Positions 11,606-25,600 of a stretch of DNA of 64,000 nucleotides are shown piece after piece (positions within the stretch are counted from its first letter, which is position 1; every line of letters starts with the position of its first letter). This DNA comes from Bilabrum cf. latius (taxonomy: Eukaryota; Bigyra: Bicosoecida; Bigyra; Bicosoecida). The position numbers were made by a program, and so were the translations under genes. Under the pieces are notes generated by a model. That model had not been told where the DNA came from and searched no databases. It saw only the letters and a program-made list of their open reading frames with translations. The stretch lies in the NCBI GenBank assembly GCA_965178125.1, contig OZ237739.1:186001-250000 (forward strand). Reading direction: 5' to 3'.

Positions 11606-11901
11606 GCTGGATCGGAGTTGGCTTGTCCTGTGTGACGTGGATGCTACTAGTACCAGGACCGGCCTTGGTATCAATAGACTTTCTTTATGGTGCGAGACTG
11701 CCAAAGCACACGCTTATACTTGTATTTTTCCTTTTGAAACTGCTCTAGGTTTGTAAATTACTTCGATTATGCGAGTTTATGCCCGTATCAAGTTAATTTT
11801 GGATCCTGGTTGGAGTGCAGTGCACGGTCATGCGGCTCGTCGGCCCGGGACCCGAGAGGATTAAATTTTCAAGCACAGAAAAACGCGGTGCGGTGGCTTA
11901 A
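11606..11901. other. Divergent promoter region
   Basis: 296 AT-richer bases lie between the starts of FPG (minus) and the repeat-protein gene (plus). They should contain both promoters. No coding frame is supported. Confidence 0.5.
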
Positions 11902-13248
11902 ATGTCGGGAATTGGAAAGCTTAAAGTTACCACTCGAGAGAGAAGCCTGCGAGAAGAGCGGGCTAGGCGGTTCTAGGAGGAAGCTAAGCGCAGCAAACCT
12001 GCACAAACGAAAGTGTTTGCTCACAGAGGCGCCGAGGGCTCGGTAAAGCACAACAGAGAGAGCGCATAGCAGAAATTTTTCAATCGGCTGCTGGCAAGTG
12101 GGCGTCCTTTCAATGCGGTTCAGGTTCTAGGGTACGAGAAGCTGTTTCGGAATCCGTACCGGGGTCCTCGAACCGAAGACGCGGCTGCCGTCGGCATGAT
12201 CGCAGGCGACCGGGGTGCAAGCTCTGCCAAGCCCGAATCGACGCCTGCCACGTAGTCAGCCGCTCTGTCTCACCCGCCGAGCCTCCCTACGCCTAGCGCT
12301 CCATCGTCAGGCGCTGCTATCTGCAAAGCCGGGCCAGGCCCCAGCGGGTCTCCAACCGATGCGGCAGTGAGCCCAGAGGAAGAGGGGTGGGCGCTCCTTT
12401 CTCCCCGGCGCCGAGCAAAGCTGCGCTAGAAGCTCGGTGAGGATGGCTGGCCGGGCGCGGGTGCTGGTGCTGGTGCTGGTGCTGGTGCTGGTGCTGGTGC
12501 TGGTGCTGGTGCTGGTGCTGGTGCTGGTGCTGGTGCTGGTGCTGGTGCTGGTGCTGGTGCTGGTGCTGGTGCTGGTGCTGGTGCTGGTGCTGGTGCTGGT
12601 GCTGGTGCTGGTGCTGGTGCTGGTGCTGGTGCTGGTGCTGGTGCTGGTGCTGGTGCTGGTGCTGGTGCGACCAGAAGCAGCGACGCGGGCTCAGCGGCTG
12701 GGTTCTCCAGTGCCAGCGGAGCTAAACGGAGCCGCGCACTGATCGTCAAGGCTCTGCAAGATCGCCTGGAGCGAGTGGCCTCAATCGAGGCCCGGCTTGC
12801 CAGCGGGCTGGTCCTGGACGACGAGCAGTAGCAGGTGCTGGCTTCGAGGGCCAGCGTGGTGCGGGCGCTGGAGCGGCTTGGGGCGCCCCTCTACAGGCGG
12901 TCCAAGTCTGCCCACAAAAAGAGGGAACAGGCGGCGGCGGGGCTGGAGTCGGAGCTGAGGGTGCCCGCCGGGTGGGCCTACCGGACAGGTGGTGGGGCTG
13001 ACAGTGGCAGCAGCAGGGCTCCAGGTGGCGGGGGCAGGCGCAAGGGGAGTACAGACTCGAAGAAGCGCCGGGGTGGGGAGGGTGAGGGTGGGGCGGGGTC
13101 TTGGCGCACAGTGGCGGCTGGGGCGGGGGCGGGGGCGGGGGCACAGGGCCACGATGCATCGAAATCGAAATCCCGATCAAGCAGCGGGAAGCGCAGCAAG
13201 AGCCCCCGATCAGGCAGCTCAAAAGGGAAAAAACGTCGCATTGATTGA
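11902..13248 (+). CDS. Repeat-rich protein with basic RS-like tail
   Basis: ATG 11902 (after an in-frame TAA) to TGA 13246-13248 gives 448 residues, intact only if UAGs at 11974, 12067, 12253, 12427 and 12829 are Gln. The N-terminus is charged and helical (MSGIGKLKVTTRERSLREER). A region then contains FNRLLASGRPFNAVQVLGYEK. It is followed by about 35 copies of Ala-Gly (12458-12667), a helix (LIVKALQDRLERVASIEARL) and a Ser/Arg/Lys tail (KSKSRSSSGKRSKS) ending in KGKKRRID, a likely nuclear signal. No family is recognised. An RNA-processing or nucleolar role is a guess from the tail. Confidence 0.75.
12458..12667 (+). repeat. GGTGCT hexamer array, about 35 copies
   Basis: A perfect (GGTGCT)n run encodes Ala-Gly repeats in the sense frame. 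Open frames of Leu-Val or Ala-Pro in other readings are artefacts of this repeat. Confidence 0.97.
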
Positions 13249-13506
13249 AGGGACAGGTAGAGTGTTTCGCCGAGGATGCACCGCAAGGCGCCGCGCACAT
13301 GCTTGATTGGTTCCGCTGCTCGAGGAAACAGTCTTCCGAAACGTCAGAACTCCCTCACAACAGCTGCAGCAGCTGCACTTTAGAGCGTAGCTTAAGCTTG
13401 TACATCTCATAGGCTTCTATCGCATTTCAGTTCGCCAGACGCCTTGCATAGCCCGTGGGCTGTATTTTAGGGGATTTACTGTGACTCAGACTTGATTGGG
13501 ATAACG

Positions 13507-14664
13507 ATGGCGACGTTGTCGGACTCGTTGCAATCTTTCTTGGCCGCAGAGGATACTTACAAAGTGTATGATTATATTTTCGAAGACGGCTACGCGGTAC
13601 ACTAGGATGATAGGCTGAAGCAGTTCGCCGATACGGAGAGGTGGATCAATGGATTCTTGTTTCCCGGTGGCCTGGCTGACTCTATGCCTCTCTTCATAGC
13701 TACATGGGCTCGCAACTTGATTGCCGGCTACGCGCTTTACTTTGGCTTTGGCTTGCTGTGGTCGTATCTCTGGTACGTCACGAAGCGCGAGGAGACGTTT
13801 CCGTTCGGAGGCATGCCCAGACAGAAGGACATCAACAAGCACATCAACGTGTCCTCCAAGGCTCTGGTTTGGTACACTTTCTTCCCTGCGTGCGCGAGCT
13901 GGTGCATCCAGCGCGGCCTGACGCAGGTCGTCCTGACGATCGACGAGCTCGGCGGGATCGGCCCCTATCTCGCGATTCACGTCGCGTACTTTTTCCTGGT
14001 CGAGCTGGGCATCTACTGGGTGCACCGCGCGCTGCACGACGTCCCGTTCTTGCGCTGGCTGCACCACGACCACCACGTGTACCACGCGAGGGAGATGATG
14101 TCCCCTTTTGCGGGGCTGGCCTTCCACCCCCTGGACGGGATCGCGCAGGCCAGCCCCTACGTGGCCTGCATCTTCTTCATGCCCATCCACTTCTGGACCA
14201 TGTTTGCCATGCTATTCGCCACGGCTCTGTGGACGGCCACCATCCACGACGCGGTGCCCAAGCAACTGGAGCCCATGATGGGTGCGGGCTACCACACCAT
14301 CCACCACGAGCAGTTCAACTACAACTATGGGCAGTACCTGACTCTCATGGACTGGATCTTCGGAACCCTGCTGCCCCCAACAGAGGCGGACTGTGACCCG
14401 GCTCTCAGGGCGCAAGAGAAGGGCCAGATCTCCGAGGGGGACCTGCTGAGGCTGAGGGAGGGCAAGGCGGCCGTCAAGGGGGGCAAGGTGGTTCCGCTGG
14501 AGGGGCGCCGCGCGGTGCCCATGGTCAGCACCGGCGCGGACCAGGAGGAGAGCAAGAGCGGCGGGGAGACCACTGACGAGAGCGAGGGCGAGGATGAGGG
14601 GAAGGGCGAGGCGAGGCGGCGGGGGCGCACCGGTAGCCGCCAGGCCCGCACTGAGTAGTCGTGA
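13507..14664 (+). CDS. Sterol C5(6)-desaturase, STE1/DWF7/ERG3 type
   Basis: ATG 13507 to TGA 14662-14664, 385 residues in one exon. UAG=Gln occurs at 13603-13605, and a second UAG (14656-14658) sits one codon before the UGA. The fatty-acid-hydroxylase superfamily histidine boxes are present in order: HRALHD, HHDHH, and HTIHHE near the end. The stretches SPFAGLAFHPLDG, TIHDAVPKQ and NYGQYLTLMDWIFGTL match plant STE1/DWF7 closely. The enzyme is an ER di-iron desaturase that introduces the C5 double bond into Delta7-sterols. Several hydrophobic helices are visible. The C-terminal tail (after about residue 300) is hydrophilic, Glu/Lys-rich and longer than in plants. Confidence 0.93.
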
Positions 14665-15070
14665 GCAGGTGCTGCCACTGCCAGTGGGCCCGGTGGCTCG
14701 GCTGCTCCCTTCGCTTCGGGAGCCCAGTCCTCGTCTTGGATGCTCGACCCGCCCGCCGCTCTCCAGCTTGCACTGCACTGCCACTGATTCAATGAGTTGG
14801 TTTCGCTGCCACTGATTGTACGCGTGCTGCACCGCTGCACTGCGTGGCCTAGCCACCGCTGCGGCATGTCGACGACTTGAGGGCTGTCTGTTTGAATAGA
14901 ACAATTCGTTCCACTGATTTCTCTGGGTGTACCACGCTGGTCAATCGCAAGCGAATGTGTGTATGGATCCATGCATTCGAGATGAAATAATACCACAAGT
15001 CTCCGTGTTCAGGTGCTGCCATCTACATGCGGCGCAACGCTTGGTTGCTACAAGCAAGCCGCCATTCGGT
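14665..15070. other. Convergent 3' spacer, no gene seen
   Basis: 406 bases lie between the stops of the sterol desaturase and the T-protein gene. It has no supported coding frame and should contain both 3' UTRs. Confidence 0.5.
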
Positions 15071-16396
15071 TCACTCTGGCTTGTAGTACCTGCTGGGCAC
15101 AAAAGGCATCTTGCTCACCGTGGCCTGCCCCATCCTGCCGCGCACCTCCACCTGCAGCTCCGTTCCGTTCTTGTGGTGACCCTTGGTCACATACCCCATC
15201 GAGATGGGCTTCTTCAGGTGCGGACTGAACGTCCCAGAGGTCACCACGCCGATCTCCTCCCCTTCCTTGGAGAAGAGCTTGGCCCCGTCCCTGGCGGGTG
15301 CCCCCTTCACCAGGAGGCCCACCCTGCGGCGGGCCCACGACTTGCCCTTGATCTCGCCCACGATGCGGTCCGCACCCGGAAATCGCATGTCCTTGCGCCT
15401 ACTCTTCGCCACGGTCCAGCTCAGGTTCGCCTCCGCGGGGGAGGTCGTGCCGTCGATGTCGTTGCCGTACAGGCACAGCCCAGCCTCGAGCCGGAGCACG
15501 TCCCTGGCGGCAAGCCCCGCCCCCAGGGCACCCTCCTGTCCCATGAGCGACTGCCACACGTGCACCGCGTCCTCCTGGGCCACAGAGACCTCGAACCCGT
15601 CCTCGCCCGTGTACCCGCACCGTGTGACGAGCGCGCTCCTCCCCGCGACGGTGGCCTCGAACCCCCGCATGAAGGGGGTCTGCTTCAGGACCTCCTCGCC
15701 GGTTTGGCCACCCTGCTGGTCCAGCAGCGCCGCTAGGCCGCGAGCTGCCCCTGGTCCCTGCACGGCCACCAGCTGCCTGTCCCCAAGGTACTCGTACTCT
15801 GCCTCCACACCGTCCCTGGCGCGCGCAGCCTCGAGCCGCGCGTCGATGTGGGCCATGTCGCCTGTCTTGGTGGCGCCGTTCACGACCATGTTCACGAATC
15901 CGAGGGGCTCCTGCAGGTTTGTGATGACAGTGTCGTCGATGATGCCGCCGTCGTCGTTCGTGAGCAGAGACAGGCAGGCATCGCCGCTGCCCAGGCCGGC
16001 CACGTCACCCACCACAAGCGACTCGATGAAATTCACCGCGTCCTTGCCTCTCCACCTGAGCTGACCCATGTGGGACACATCAAACAAAGAAAAACATCCG
16101 TCTGTTCTGGTGTGAACAGTGCTCTGCACTACGCCGTCCTTGTACTGCACCGGCAGCTCGTACCCCGCGAACGGTACCATCTTCCCTCCCAAGGCCACGT
16201 GCTCGTCGTACAAGGCAGTGCGTAGCAATGGTTCAGAAGATAAAGCCCTAGCCTGCGAAAATTACTCTCACACAAACGAAGCTCAAACGTAGACGCGTGA
16301 ATAACGACGGCTCTTCTGCAAGATGGCGATCCTCACTCCAAGTCTTCCATTCCGCGCAGCGAATCGTGCCACCGCCAAAGCCCTGGTAGCAAGCAT
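15071..16396 (-). CDS. GCVT: Aminomethyltransferase, glycine cleavage T protein
   Basis: Exon 1 is 16396-16289 and exon 2 is 16252-15071, ending in TGA: 429 residues. Exon 1 encodes an Arg/Ala-rich mitochondrial targeting peptide (MLATRALAVARFAARNGRLG). The mature part begins near LLRTALYDEH. Family motifs seen are KMVPFAGYELPVQY, DVSHMGQ, RCGYTGEDGFEVS and GLAARDVLRLEAGL. The enzyme transfers the methylene unit from the H-protein aminomethyl-lipoyl arm to tetrahydrofolate in the mitochondrial glycine decarboxylase complex. No in-frame UAG occurs, which shows recoded codons are not obligatory. Without the proposed 36-nt intron the frame hits TAA about 16 codons before the conserved start and has no ATG. 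Confidence 0.93.
16253..16288 (-). other. Putative 36-nt intron in GCVT
   Basis: GTTTGAG..TTTTCGCAG, phase 0. Removal joins the targeting peptide to the enzyme and eliminates in-frame TGA and TAA codons. Confidence 0.65.
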
Positions 16397-16988
16397 TCTA
16401 TCAAGCGGATTCAATTGATAATCAACGGCGGATGCTGCCGAATGAAGGTGCACGACTGAAAGATTCTTCCCAAAAAACAGAGCACCGCCAAAATCGCATT
16501 TCGCACGCTACATGGCGCAAGTGCAACTGTTGCACTTGCGCGTGTCTTCACCCGAACGCGAGCCTGCAGCTGCCTTTCATGCCATTCCAGCTTTGTTTCC
16601 AGGCTACCTTGTGGCAGAGCGCACCCGGACCCCGCGTGGAGGTCACTGGCACCGGTTCGCCCGTTCATGGCAGATCCAAGGGGCCCTTGGCAAGGGCCCC
16701 AAGCAGGTCCTCTCCCAGGCAGTTCTTTCTTGTTTATCCGGGCAGTTACACGCACATTGGCGGACAGTGCCCGCATAGTGCCAGACCAATTCTTGGGGCT
16801 CCACATTTGTGACTGCTGCTGCCGCTTGAGATCGCACGACGGTCGAACGTGTCAGCCAGGCTTGCAGTGTCAATGCCAGCTCGACCTATCTGCAGGTAGG
16901 GTGAGCACGCACGATGATCCATGGCAAGATATTTTACTGCGCCGGCTGATCTATCCGCTTGCATCTCCGTCATGTGCCGCAGTCTCCG
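16397..16988. other. Intergenic, no supported gene
   Basis: About 590 bases between two minus-strand genes. Open frames on both strands are unconvincing. It should hold the GCVT promoter and the 3' UTR of the next gene. Confidence 0.45.
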
Positions 16989-17540
16989 TCATCGCCTCGT
17001 GGCCCCCGCATCGGCGGCCTCAGCCTCCTTCAAGCTGGACTCGCTCCCGCTTCGAACCATCCGGAAGCGCCGTCCTGCTGCCTGCTGCTGCACCGCAGCG
17101 GCCCTCCGTCCCTGGTCCTCTGCCAGCGAACCGCCGCTCCTGCTCATGCCCTCGCCGGCGGGCGGCTGGGGCTGCTCCAGCGCCGTGCTGCTGGGGACGC
17201 TCTAGGAGCCTTCCCGTTGCATCCATGCATCATCGACAAGTGCTCTGATGGACGCCAGCTCCGCACTGGCCCCCTCAGCTTTCCTAAACTTGGCGTCCTG
17301 CGCGTGCTGTCCGGACGAGCTCTCGCTGACCTTCTTCGCCGAATCCAGAAACTTTTGGGACGCAATCTATTCTGCCTTCATGACATTGTCGTGATCACCT
17401 AGCTCCATAAGCCACTTTGGAAGCTTCCGTGCTCGCACGGCGTCCCGCAGCCGCTCGAAACCTAGAGCAAGCACAACACTACCCCCCAGCATACCGCCGG
17501 CGAGATACGCCATGACAACCGCGTGCTACTTTGCAGCCAT
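16989..17540 (-). CDS. Small membrane-anchored protein
   Basis: ATG 17540-17538 to TGA 16991-16989, 183 residues. UAGs at 17528-17526, 17369-17367 and 17204-17202 must be Gln, so a standard-code search would miss the gene completely. One hydrophobic helix lies near the N-terminus (VVMAYLAGGMLGGSVVLALG). A charged helical region follows, then an Ala/Gln/Arg-rich hydrophilic tail. A single N-terminal helix with a long cytosolic or matrix tail suggests an organelle-membrane anchor. No family is recognised. It is divergently arranged with DDX41, 165 bases apart. Confidence 0.7.
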
Positions 17541-17705
17541 CACGTGTGATTTAACAAACTTTATCTAGCAGTCTAGATGGCTGATAGACTTGTTGTCGTG
17601 CAGCACGATGATCAAATGTGGTGAACAGCACGGCGGGAACCGGAGCAAAAATCGCAGCATGCGTCCGTGCCGCCCCGAAGCACAGCCTCCAATCCTTCTA
17701 CAAGC
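17541..17705. promoter_or_regulatory. Divergent promoter region, DDX41 and small membrane gene
   Basis: 165 bases separate the two start codons, so both promoters must lie here or in the 5' ends. No specific element is identified. Confidence 0.4.
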
Positions 17706-19820
<2,115 letters not shown>

Positions 19821-19967
19821 ACTTGATCTTTATCATGATTTTGATCTTCATGCGGTTCTCCCCAGGATCGTGGACTGCAGTGCAGACGCTTTCACCACGC
19901 ACACTCATATCTTGGTAAATCACCCTGGATCAGGTATGCTACTCTAAACCAATACCAGTAGTATGGG
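19821..19967. other. Convergent 3' spacer
   Basis: 147 AT-richer bases separate the stops of DDX41 and the SANT-like gene. No gene. Confidence 0.5.
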
Positions 19968-20972
19968 TTACTCTTCATCCTCATTTGCGGCGGCATCTCG
20001 CTTGCCAACGTCGTCTTCTTCACCCCCTGCGAGCCGAGCTGCTTCCCCGCCCCCTCTGCTGCTGCTGCTGCTGCTGCTGCTAGCTGCCTCATCGTTTGTG
20101 GCGTGGCCGAGCTTTGAGACGGCCAGTGGCGGCTGATCGCTTCCATCCTACCCTTCAAGTTGTGCCTCGACCTGTGCGAGGGAGGCCGCTGCCAGCCGCG
20201 CGGCGGCCGCGGGCCCTTCCTCTTTGAGCGCATCCCGGTACGCCCGCCCCGTCTTGTTGGCCGCGAAGGCCGCGTCCACATCGATGTCCGCGGGGGGCTC
20301 TAGCCCGTGCTCGCGCATGGCTGCCGCGATGCTCCCGTGCTTCCTCGCCAGTGTGACGAGCTTGCCCCTCGTCTATATGTTGCTGCGCTTCCCTTCCATG
20401 CACCGGGACAGCATGTTGGCGTCGGTTGAGCCACCCAGCTTCACGATGGACTCCAGCAGCTGCTTGGTCTCGGCTCCCGACCACGCCCCGAAGCGGAAGG
20501 ACTGAAGGTCCTTGGACCGAGCGCGTGACGAGTGATCGCCACTGCCTGTGTCCACGGCAAACCTGTCCTTTGGGTCCCCGCTGCATGCCTGCTGCGCCCC
20601 ATCGCTGGATCCTGGCACCGGCTCAATTCCATCGGTCAGGTCGCTGGTGTCGAGCCCCTGCGCCTCCGCCGCTGCCCGCAGCCTGGATTGGGCGAGCCGG
20701 GCCACTCCAGCCGGTACCCCGGTGTGGCTTTCCGCTACCTGGCTTTGGACGGTTGCGAGCACATCCGGGTCGGCAAATTTAGATGGGACTCTTGGCGCAA
20801 TTTGGTTCCAGGCCAGCATATGCTGTGTTGCATCGTGCACCTTTTTGGCCCGCTCAGTATCGCTCCAGGAATGCGCTCTTCGAGCGCGACGCTCAGGAAA
20901 CTCCCCTGCAGTGTACGCCTGGACATCTCTGATCTTCCCCAACATTTTTACGTTCTCCTAAAGCCTCTCCAT
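19968..20972 (-). CDS. Myb/SANT-like domain protein
   Basis: ATG 20972-20970 to TAA 19970-19968, 334 residues. UAG=Gln occurs at 20960-20958, 20375-20373 and 20150-20148. It is one of four genes here ending in UAA, which shows UAA is still a stop. Residues about 150-205 form a Myb/SANT-like unit: WSGAETKQLLESIVKLG, then CMEGKRSNIQTRGKLV, with the usual spacing of a helix-turn-helix. A helical region follows (REHGLEPPADIDVDAAFAAN). The tail has a run of seven Ser (AGC repeat near 20065-20085) and an acidic end (ANEDEE). A chromatin or DNA-binding role is likely. Confidence 0.72.
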
Positions 20973-21597
20973 ATATCTGCGAGTTGCGAACAAAGGCTGG
21001 AACTGCGGATTGGTGTGTGTCTTGAAGCTCGAGAGCAATGGCACGACAGCTCAACAATCTTACAACAAAGCAGAATGGATGGCCCCAGCCTCTATCGTAT
21101 CCTTTATCGCAATAATGAGAGCCTCGTTCTCGAGCAAAACCTACAGCGCGCGAACGGTAGGGAGGGTTTGATTGTTTTGCTGGTTTGAATACGAGAGAAA
21201 GTTGCAACTGGGACACAGCCTGTGGGAACTCACGTGATCCACTGCATCGCACACAACAGGTGGAACTTCCTACTGCATCTGTTCGTGTCAAGTAGCCAAC
21301 GAGCACACCAGGTTCTGTATACCGAAAAGTGGGACGGATTCATCATCCCATCAGTTTGTCCTCTTTCTCATTTGAAATCATCATCATTGGGATTTCCACT
21401 TGTGTTCTGTGTTCACGTTGGAAGGGGTATTGGTGTTGGTAGCTTTGCTTGGTAATGGTTACGTGTTAGCCACATTTAGTGCTAGCACCCCAGGAGAAAC
21501 AATCTGCAAGTAGACTCTCACGGTCAGCTTTGGCCACGGGTATAGAGGCGACGGGAGCTCCCGCACACGAACACCACAACAGAGTAGTTCGCAAAGC
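20973..21597. other. Intergenic, no supported gene
   Basis: 625 bases between two minus-strand genes. No coding frame of natural composition was found. It should include the SANT-gene promoter. Confidence 0.45.
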
Positions 21598-22630
21598 TCA
21601 GTCCAATGAGCCTGGTGTTTGGTATTGCAGGGAAGGGTTACGCAGCCCACTCGATTCTGCAGGCAGAGGCCCCATGCCACTAATACCTCCCCCCGTTGGC
21701 ATCATCTGGTCGAACTGAGAGTCCTGCGACATCCCAGAGCTCTCCCGCCTGGCCTCAGCTTGGCCCAGCTAGGGAGGGAAGCTACCCATTCCGCCGCCGA
21801 GGTGCATCGATGCGGGCTATGGCGCCTGCCGCACTTGCCCCTCCCCCTCCACGCCCCGGCTGGGTTGCCCTGACCCCTGCCGGTACTTGCTGCCCGAGCC
21901 TCCTCCAACACCCGGCACAGCGAGTGGGCCGGGTGTTGGAGCATCAAATTCCGTGGCGTGTCCAGGCTAGGGCCGCAACTGCCCCTGCCCCTGCCCCTGC
22001 CCCTGCTCCTGCTCCTGAGGCTACAGCTACATTTGACCATGCCTATGACCACGACCACGGCCCTGCATTGTTTCCTGCGCTGCCCCTTGCGACCCTTCTG
22101 CTGCGCCGTATGACCCGCCCTCAAAGCTCTGCATTTGCGGCATGGGGCTGGTTGACCACCCAGGGCCTGCGCCGCTCTGTGGAACAGCGGCTGCCACTCC
22201 CCCAGCCCCTTGCAGAGCGTCCTCGGCGCCCACATCATCGTAGTTGGTGGCCATGTTCACGTCGGAATCCTCCCTCCGTGCAACGGGGGGCTGGCCGCTG
22301 CCATCGGAAGGCAGCTGTGCCGTGGGTACAAGTCCTACCAAACTCTAGGACCTGTCCTGAGACACAGTACCAGAGCCGTTGGAGCCGACCGACGCAACCC
22401 TCTGGCCGGGCTGCGGGCGCGTCATCGCAACTGGTTGGTCCTGCGGCATGTGCGATCCAGTGAAGTCATGACTGTGCTGGTGCACTGGCTGCGACGCGGA
22501 GGACCGCATCTTTGGTGCCTCCAACAGGTGCGCGCCTGGTATCTGCGCCATCATCTGGCCGGCGCCCGTGCTTACGCGACGGGCGTTGACGTGCGGTCGC
22601 CTGTCGGTGCTCCAGTCTTGCTGTTGAAGC

Positions 22631-22662
<32 letters not shown>

Positions 22663-25600
22663 GGCCTGCCACTGTTGTTGCCTTGCATCGCCAGTCGGGA
22701 TTGACCCCCCACTCGAACCAAATCCGGTACTGCCCCCACCCTGGGGGGCGCCCCCACCCTGGGGGACAGGCGAGGGAGTACCCCTGCCTGTCATGAACCC
22801 CCCCGCGCCCGGGTCGCCCGAAGATACATGACGGGCGGGTGTGCCCGAGCGCATTTGCTGCGTCTCCCGGGAGTCCTTCGGCGGGACAGCGCGTTCTGCA
22901 GACCGGGTACTCGGGTCAGGGACGCTTGCCCCGGCTCCTCTGTAGGCTCCATGCCGCCTGCTAGTCGACGGGCGAGTGTGAGCGCTGGGGGTTGGACGCA
23001 CGGAGGAGGGTCCCATTCCGGCGGCTTGCTTCTCGCCGCCCCAGTCATCCAGATCCAGCCCATCCAGCCCCTCATCCTCCCCCTCTTCCGCATGCTATCC
23101 GCCAAATGTTCCGCTTGCACGCTCCAGTTCTTCGAGCTGGGCGGCTCGCTGCTCTGCCAAGTCTTTGGCCGCCAGCAACAGCACCGCCGATGTGAGGTGC
23201 TCGTCGCTCAGCTGCCGGCTCCCCCCACACATAAGCCGGTCGGCGCGGTGCTCAAGTTCCCTAATGAGTGCCCTGGCTTCAGTGGAACGCGACAGCAGGC
23301 CGACAGCAGGGAGGGTGGCGGCCTCTGGCGCGCGGCCTGACTCGATGGCCTGCTGCATCGCGGCTCTGTGCGATGCCCATTGGGCCAGGTCGATCGATCG
23401 GATCTTGACGTAGCCCACACCCAGCATGTCGAACGCCTAGCAGCATGCGCGCAGTCCCTCCATCTGGCGCCTCACGTACCGCCCGAGGCCGGGCAGCTGT
23501 TTCTCAAGTAGCTGCTTCTCGCCTTTCGAGCGCGATGCTATACTTCGCGTGACCTGAACCTTGGTGACGTAGTCCCACAGCACGTGGTGCAGGTCGCCAA
23601 CACCCAGAAAGTCGCTGCTGGGCAACGCCGACGGCTCTTCACCATCGATGCCGCGTTGCCCTGCCTCTGATTGGTCCCCGGCACCCGACGATGCACTGTG
23701 TTGATGCGTGTGCCGCGAATCTGCGCGGGCAGAGCGCCCGCTGCTATCTGCCTCATCCCCTGATCCGTCGCTCTCCGGGCCGGTCTACGACGTGCTCCCA
23801 CGAGATCGACGGGATCGGCCTGACCTGTCGGTGCCGATCGCGATGCCGGGGCTGCGGCCCTGATTCCGATCTGGATTGGGGGTGTGCTGATGCGGCTGCT
23901 GCTAGGACGCACCGATGGTTCTCGGCCTGTCGTCGATGGTGTCGTCGTACCCCCCGCCTGGCTCATTCGAGGCCTGCCGCTGCACAGCCCCAGAGAATCG
24001 CTGCGCGTCATCACCCGGGCCAGCTGTCACTCCATTATGACCAGCCCGGTGGTGCTGCTCCCCAGCCGCTGCCCCGTACTGTCCACCTGGGAGCGGGACG
24101 GCTTGCACCTCGGGCACAGAGGCAGTCGCCCTGGCTGGCCTATGGCGCGGCGTCTCGAGAGCTTGCGAGCCCTCCATTCCGCCTGCTCCGGCACCACTCC
24201 CAGGCATTGGTACTGCTATCGCTTCGGACTGGGATACTGACCGAGCACCCTCGTTGGCAGCTGCCAGGTCAGCCCCTGTGAGCTCGCGAGTGAGAGTGAG
24301 GCTCACGCAATCCGGCATACGGCTGCTGAATGCGTTTTGCATCACGTCACTCACGGCGTCAGTCTCCCTGCACATCTGTACTGACCCCGCAAGCGATTTG
24401 CACGCCCGTTGCATCCCTTCCAGTAGCTGGTACACCTACCGTACATCCTCCTCGAAGCCCCCGCAGACACCGACAGGCGCGACCGCGCCTCTCGATGCGC
24501 CACCAGTGGCCGCGCCCGCGCCACCGCTGCCAGCGCCACCGGACAGTGCCTGGCCCAGGCCCAGCCGCGTGTACTCGGGACGGTGCTCGTCCAATGTGCC
24601 AGCTCCCTTCGGCCACGTGGTCTGGAGCCCGCTCGTGAGCCAGCCGCCGGGACCGTCTGTTGGACCGAAGCCCTGCACCCACTCAGCTGCGGTCAGGTCG
24701 CCCCCCTGGAGCTTCTCCCGGTCCACCGGATGCACCAACGGCTCGCTGGGGGGCATATCCAGTCCTCTAGTGTCCTGCACCAGCAGGCCAAAATCCAGGC
24801 AGCTCCGCACGCACTGGCACGCGTGCTCCCAGCGCTCTACTGCTTCCCAGGCTTGCAGCAGTGGGTTGGTAAACTGATTAACGTCTGAGCTAGATCCCTT
24901 CCACCGGTTTGCGGGCACTTCCATCATCCCAGATAAGGGCCCGGGTGATTCCTCTATGGCGGCGGCTTGGCTGGCGGCATCTCTGAACCTCTGCCTGACT
25001 CCGTCCAGATCGCCGTGCTTCTCCTCCGTGCTTCCGTCCTTGGGAGTGGGCATCAGCCGCAGCTGCGACGGGTCCTTCTGCTTGGAGTGCACGAGCGTCA
25101 TGATCGTCTTGTCTACGCTACGGGAGCAGTACACCAGCACGATCCGGCTGTGCTCCTAGTCCGACATGGAGCGCCTCAGCATGTAGTACCCGTGGTAGCC
25201 TGTGCCTGCAGTCCCCGACCGTGCTTTCTCCCGTCTGCACAGCGTCTCTACGTGCCCCCGAGCAAGCACCTTGTCCTCTTGAGTGTCTCGGCACCTGGTC
25301 AATGCCCTCCTGTGGGTGCCCTGCACGGGCAGCGGCATCTCGAACTTGGGATCGAAACTCAGCGTGCCCTTCTCCAGCAGGAGCTGGTCCAGCAGCTCGT
25401 CTGCCTGGCGACTCAGCCTCTCCAGTATCGCTGGGCTGCCCGGGTAGTGCTCCGGAGCAGTGCTTCGCACCGAGCCGCCAGGGTGTGCTGAAGCGGCGCT
25501 TGGACCCGCCGTCTCTCCCCTTGCTGCTTCGAGGGCTGGCAGCCTGATCCTAAGAGTTCCGTCGCTCGCGACGTCTAGCACCACCCGAAAGTGCACGATG

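Noticed and set aside
12426-12749. Open frames of pure Leu-Val (plus) and Ala-Pro (minus) over the hexamer array.
   Set aside because: A hexamer without stops is open in all frames. The Ala-Gly frame continues into natural protein on both sides.
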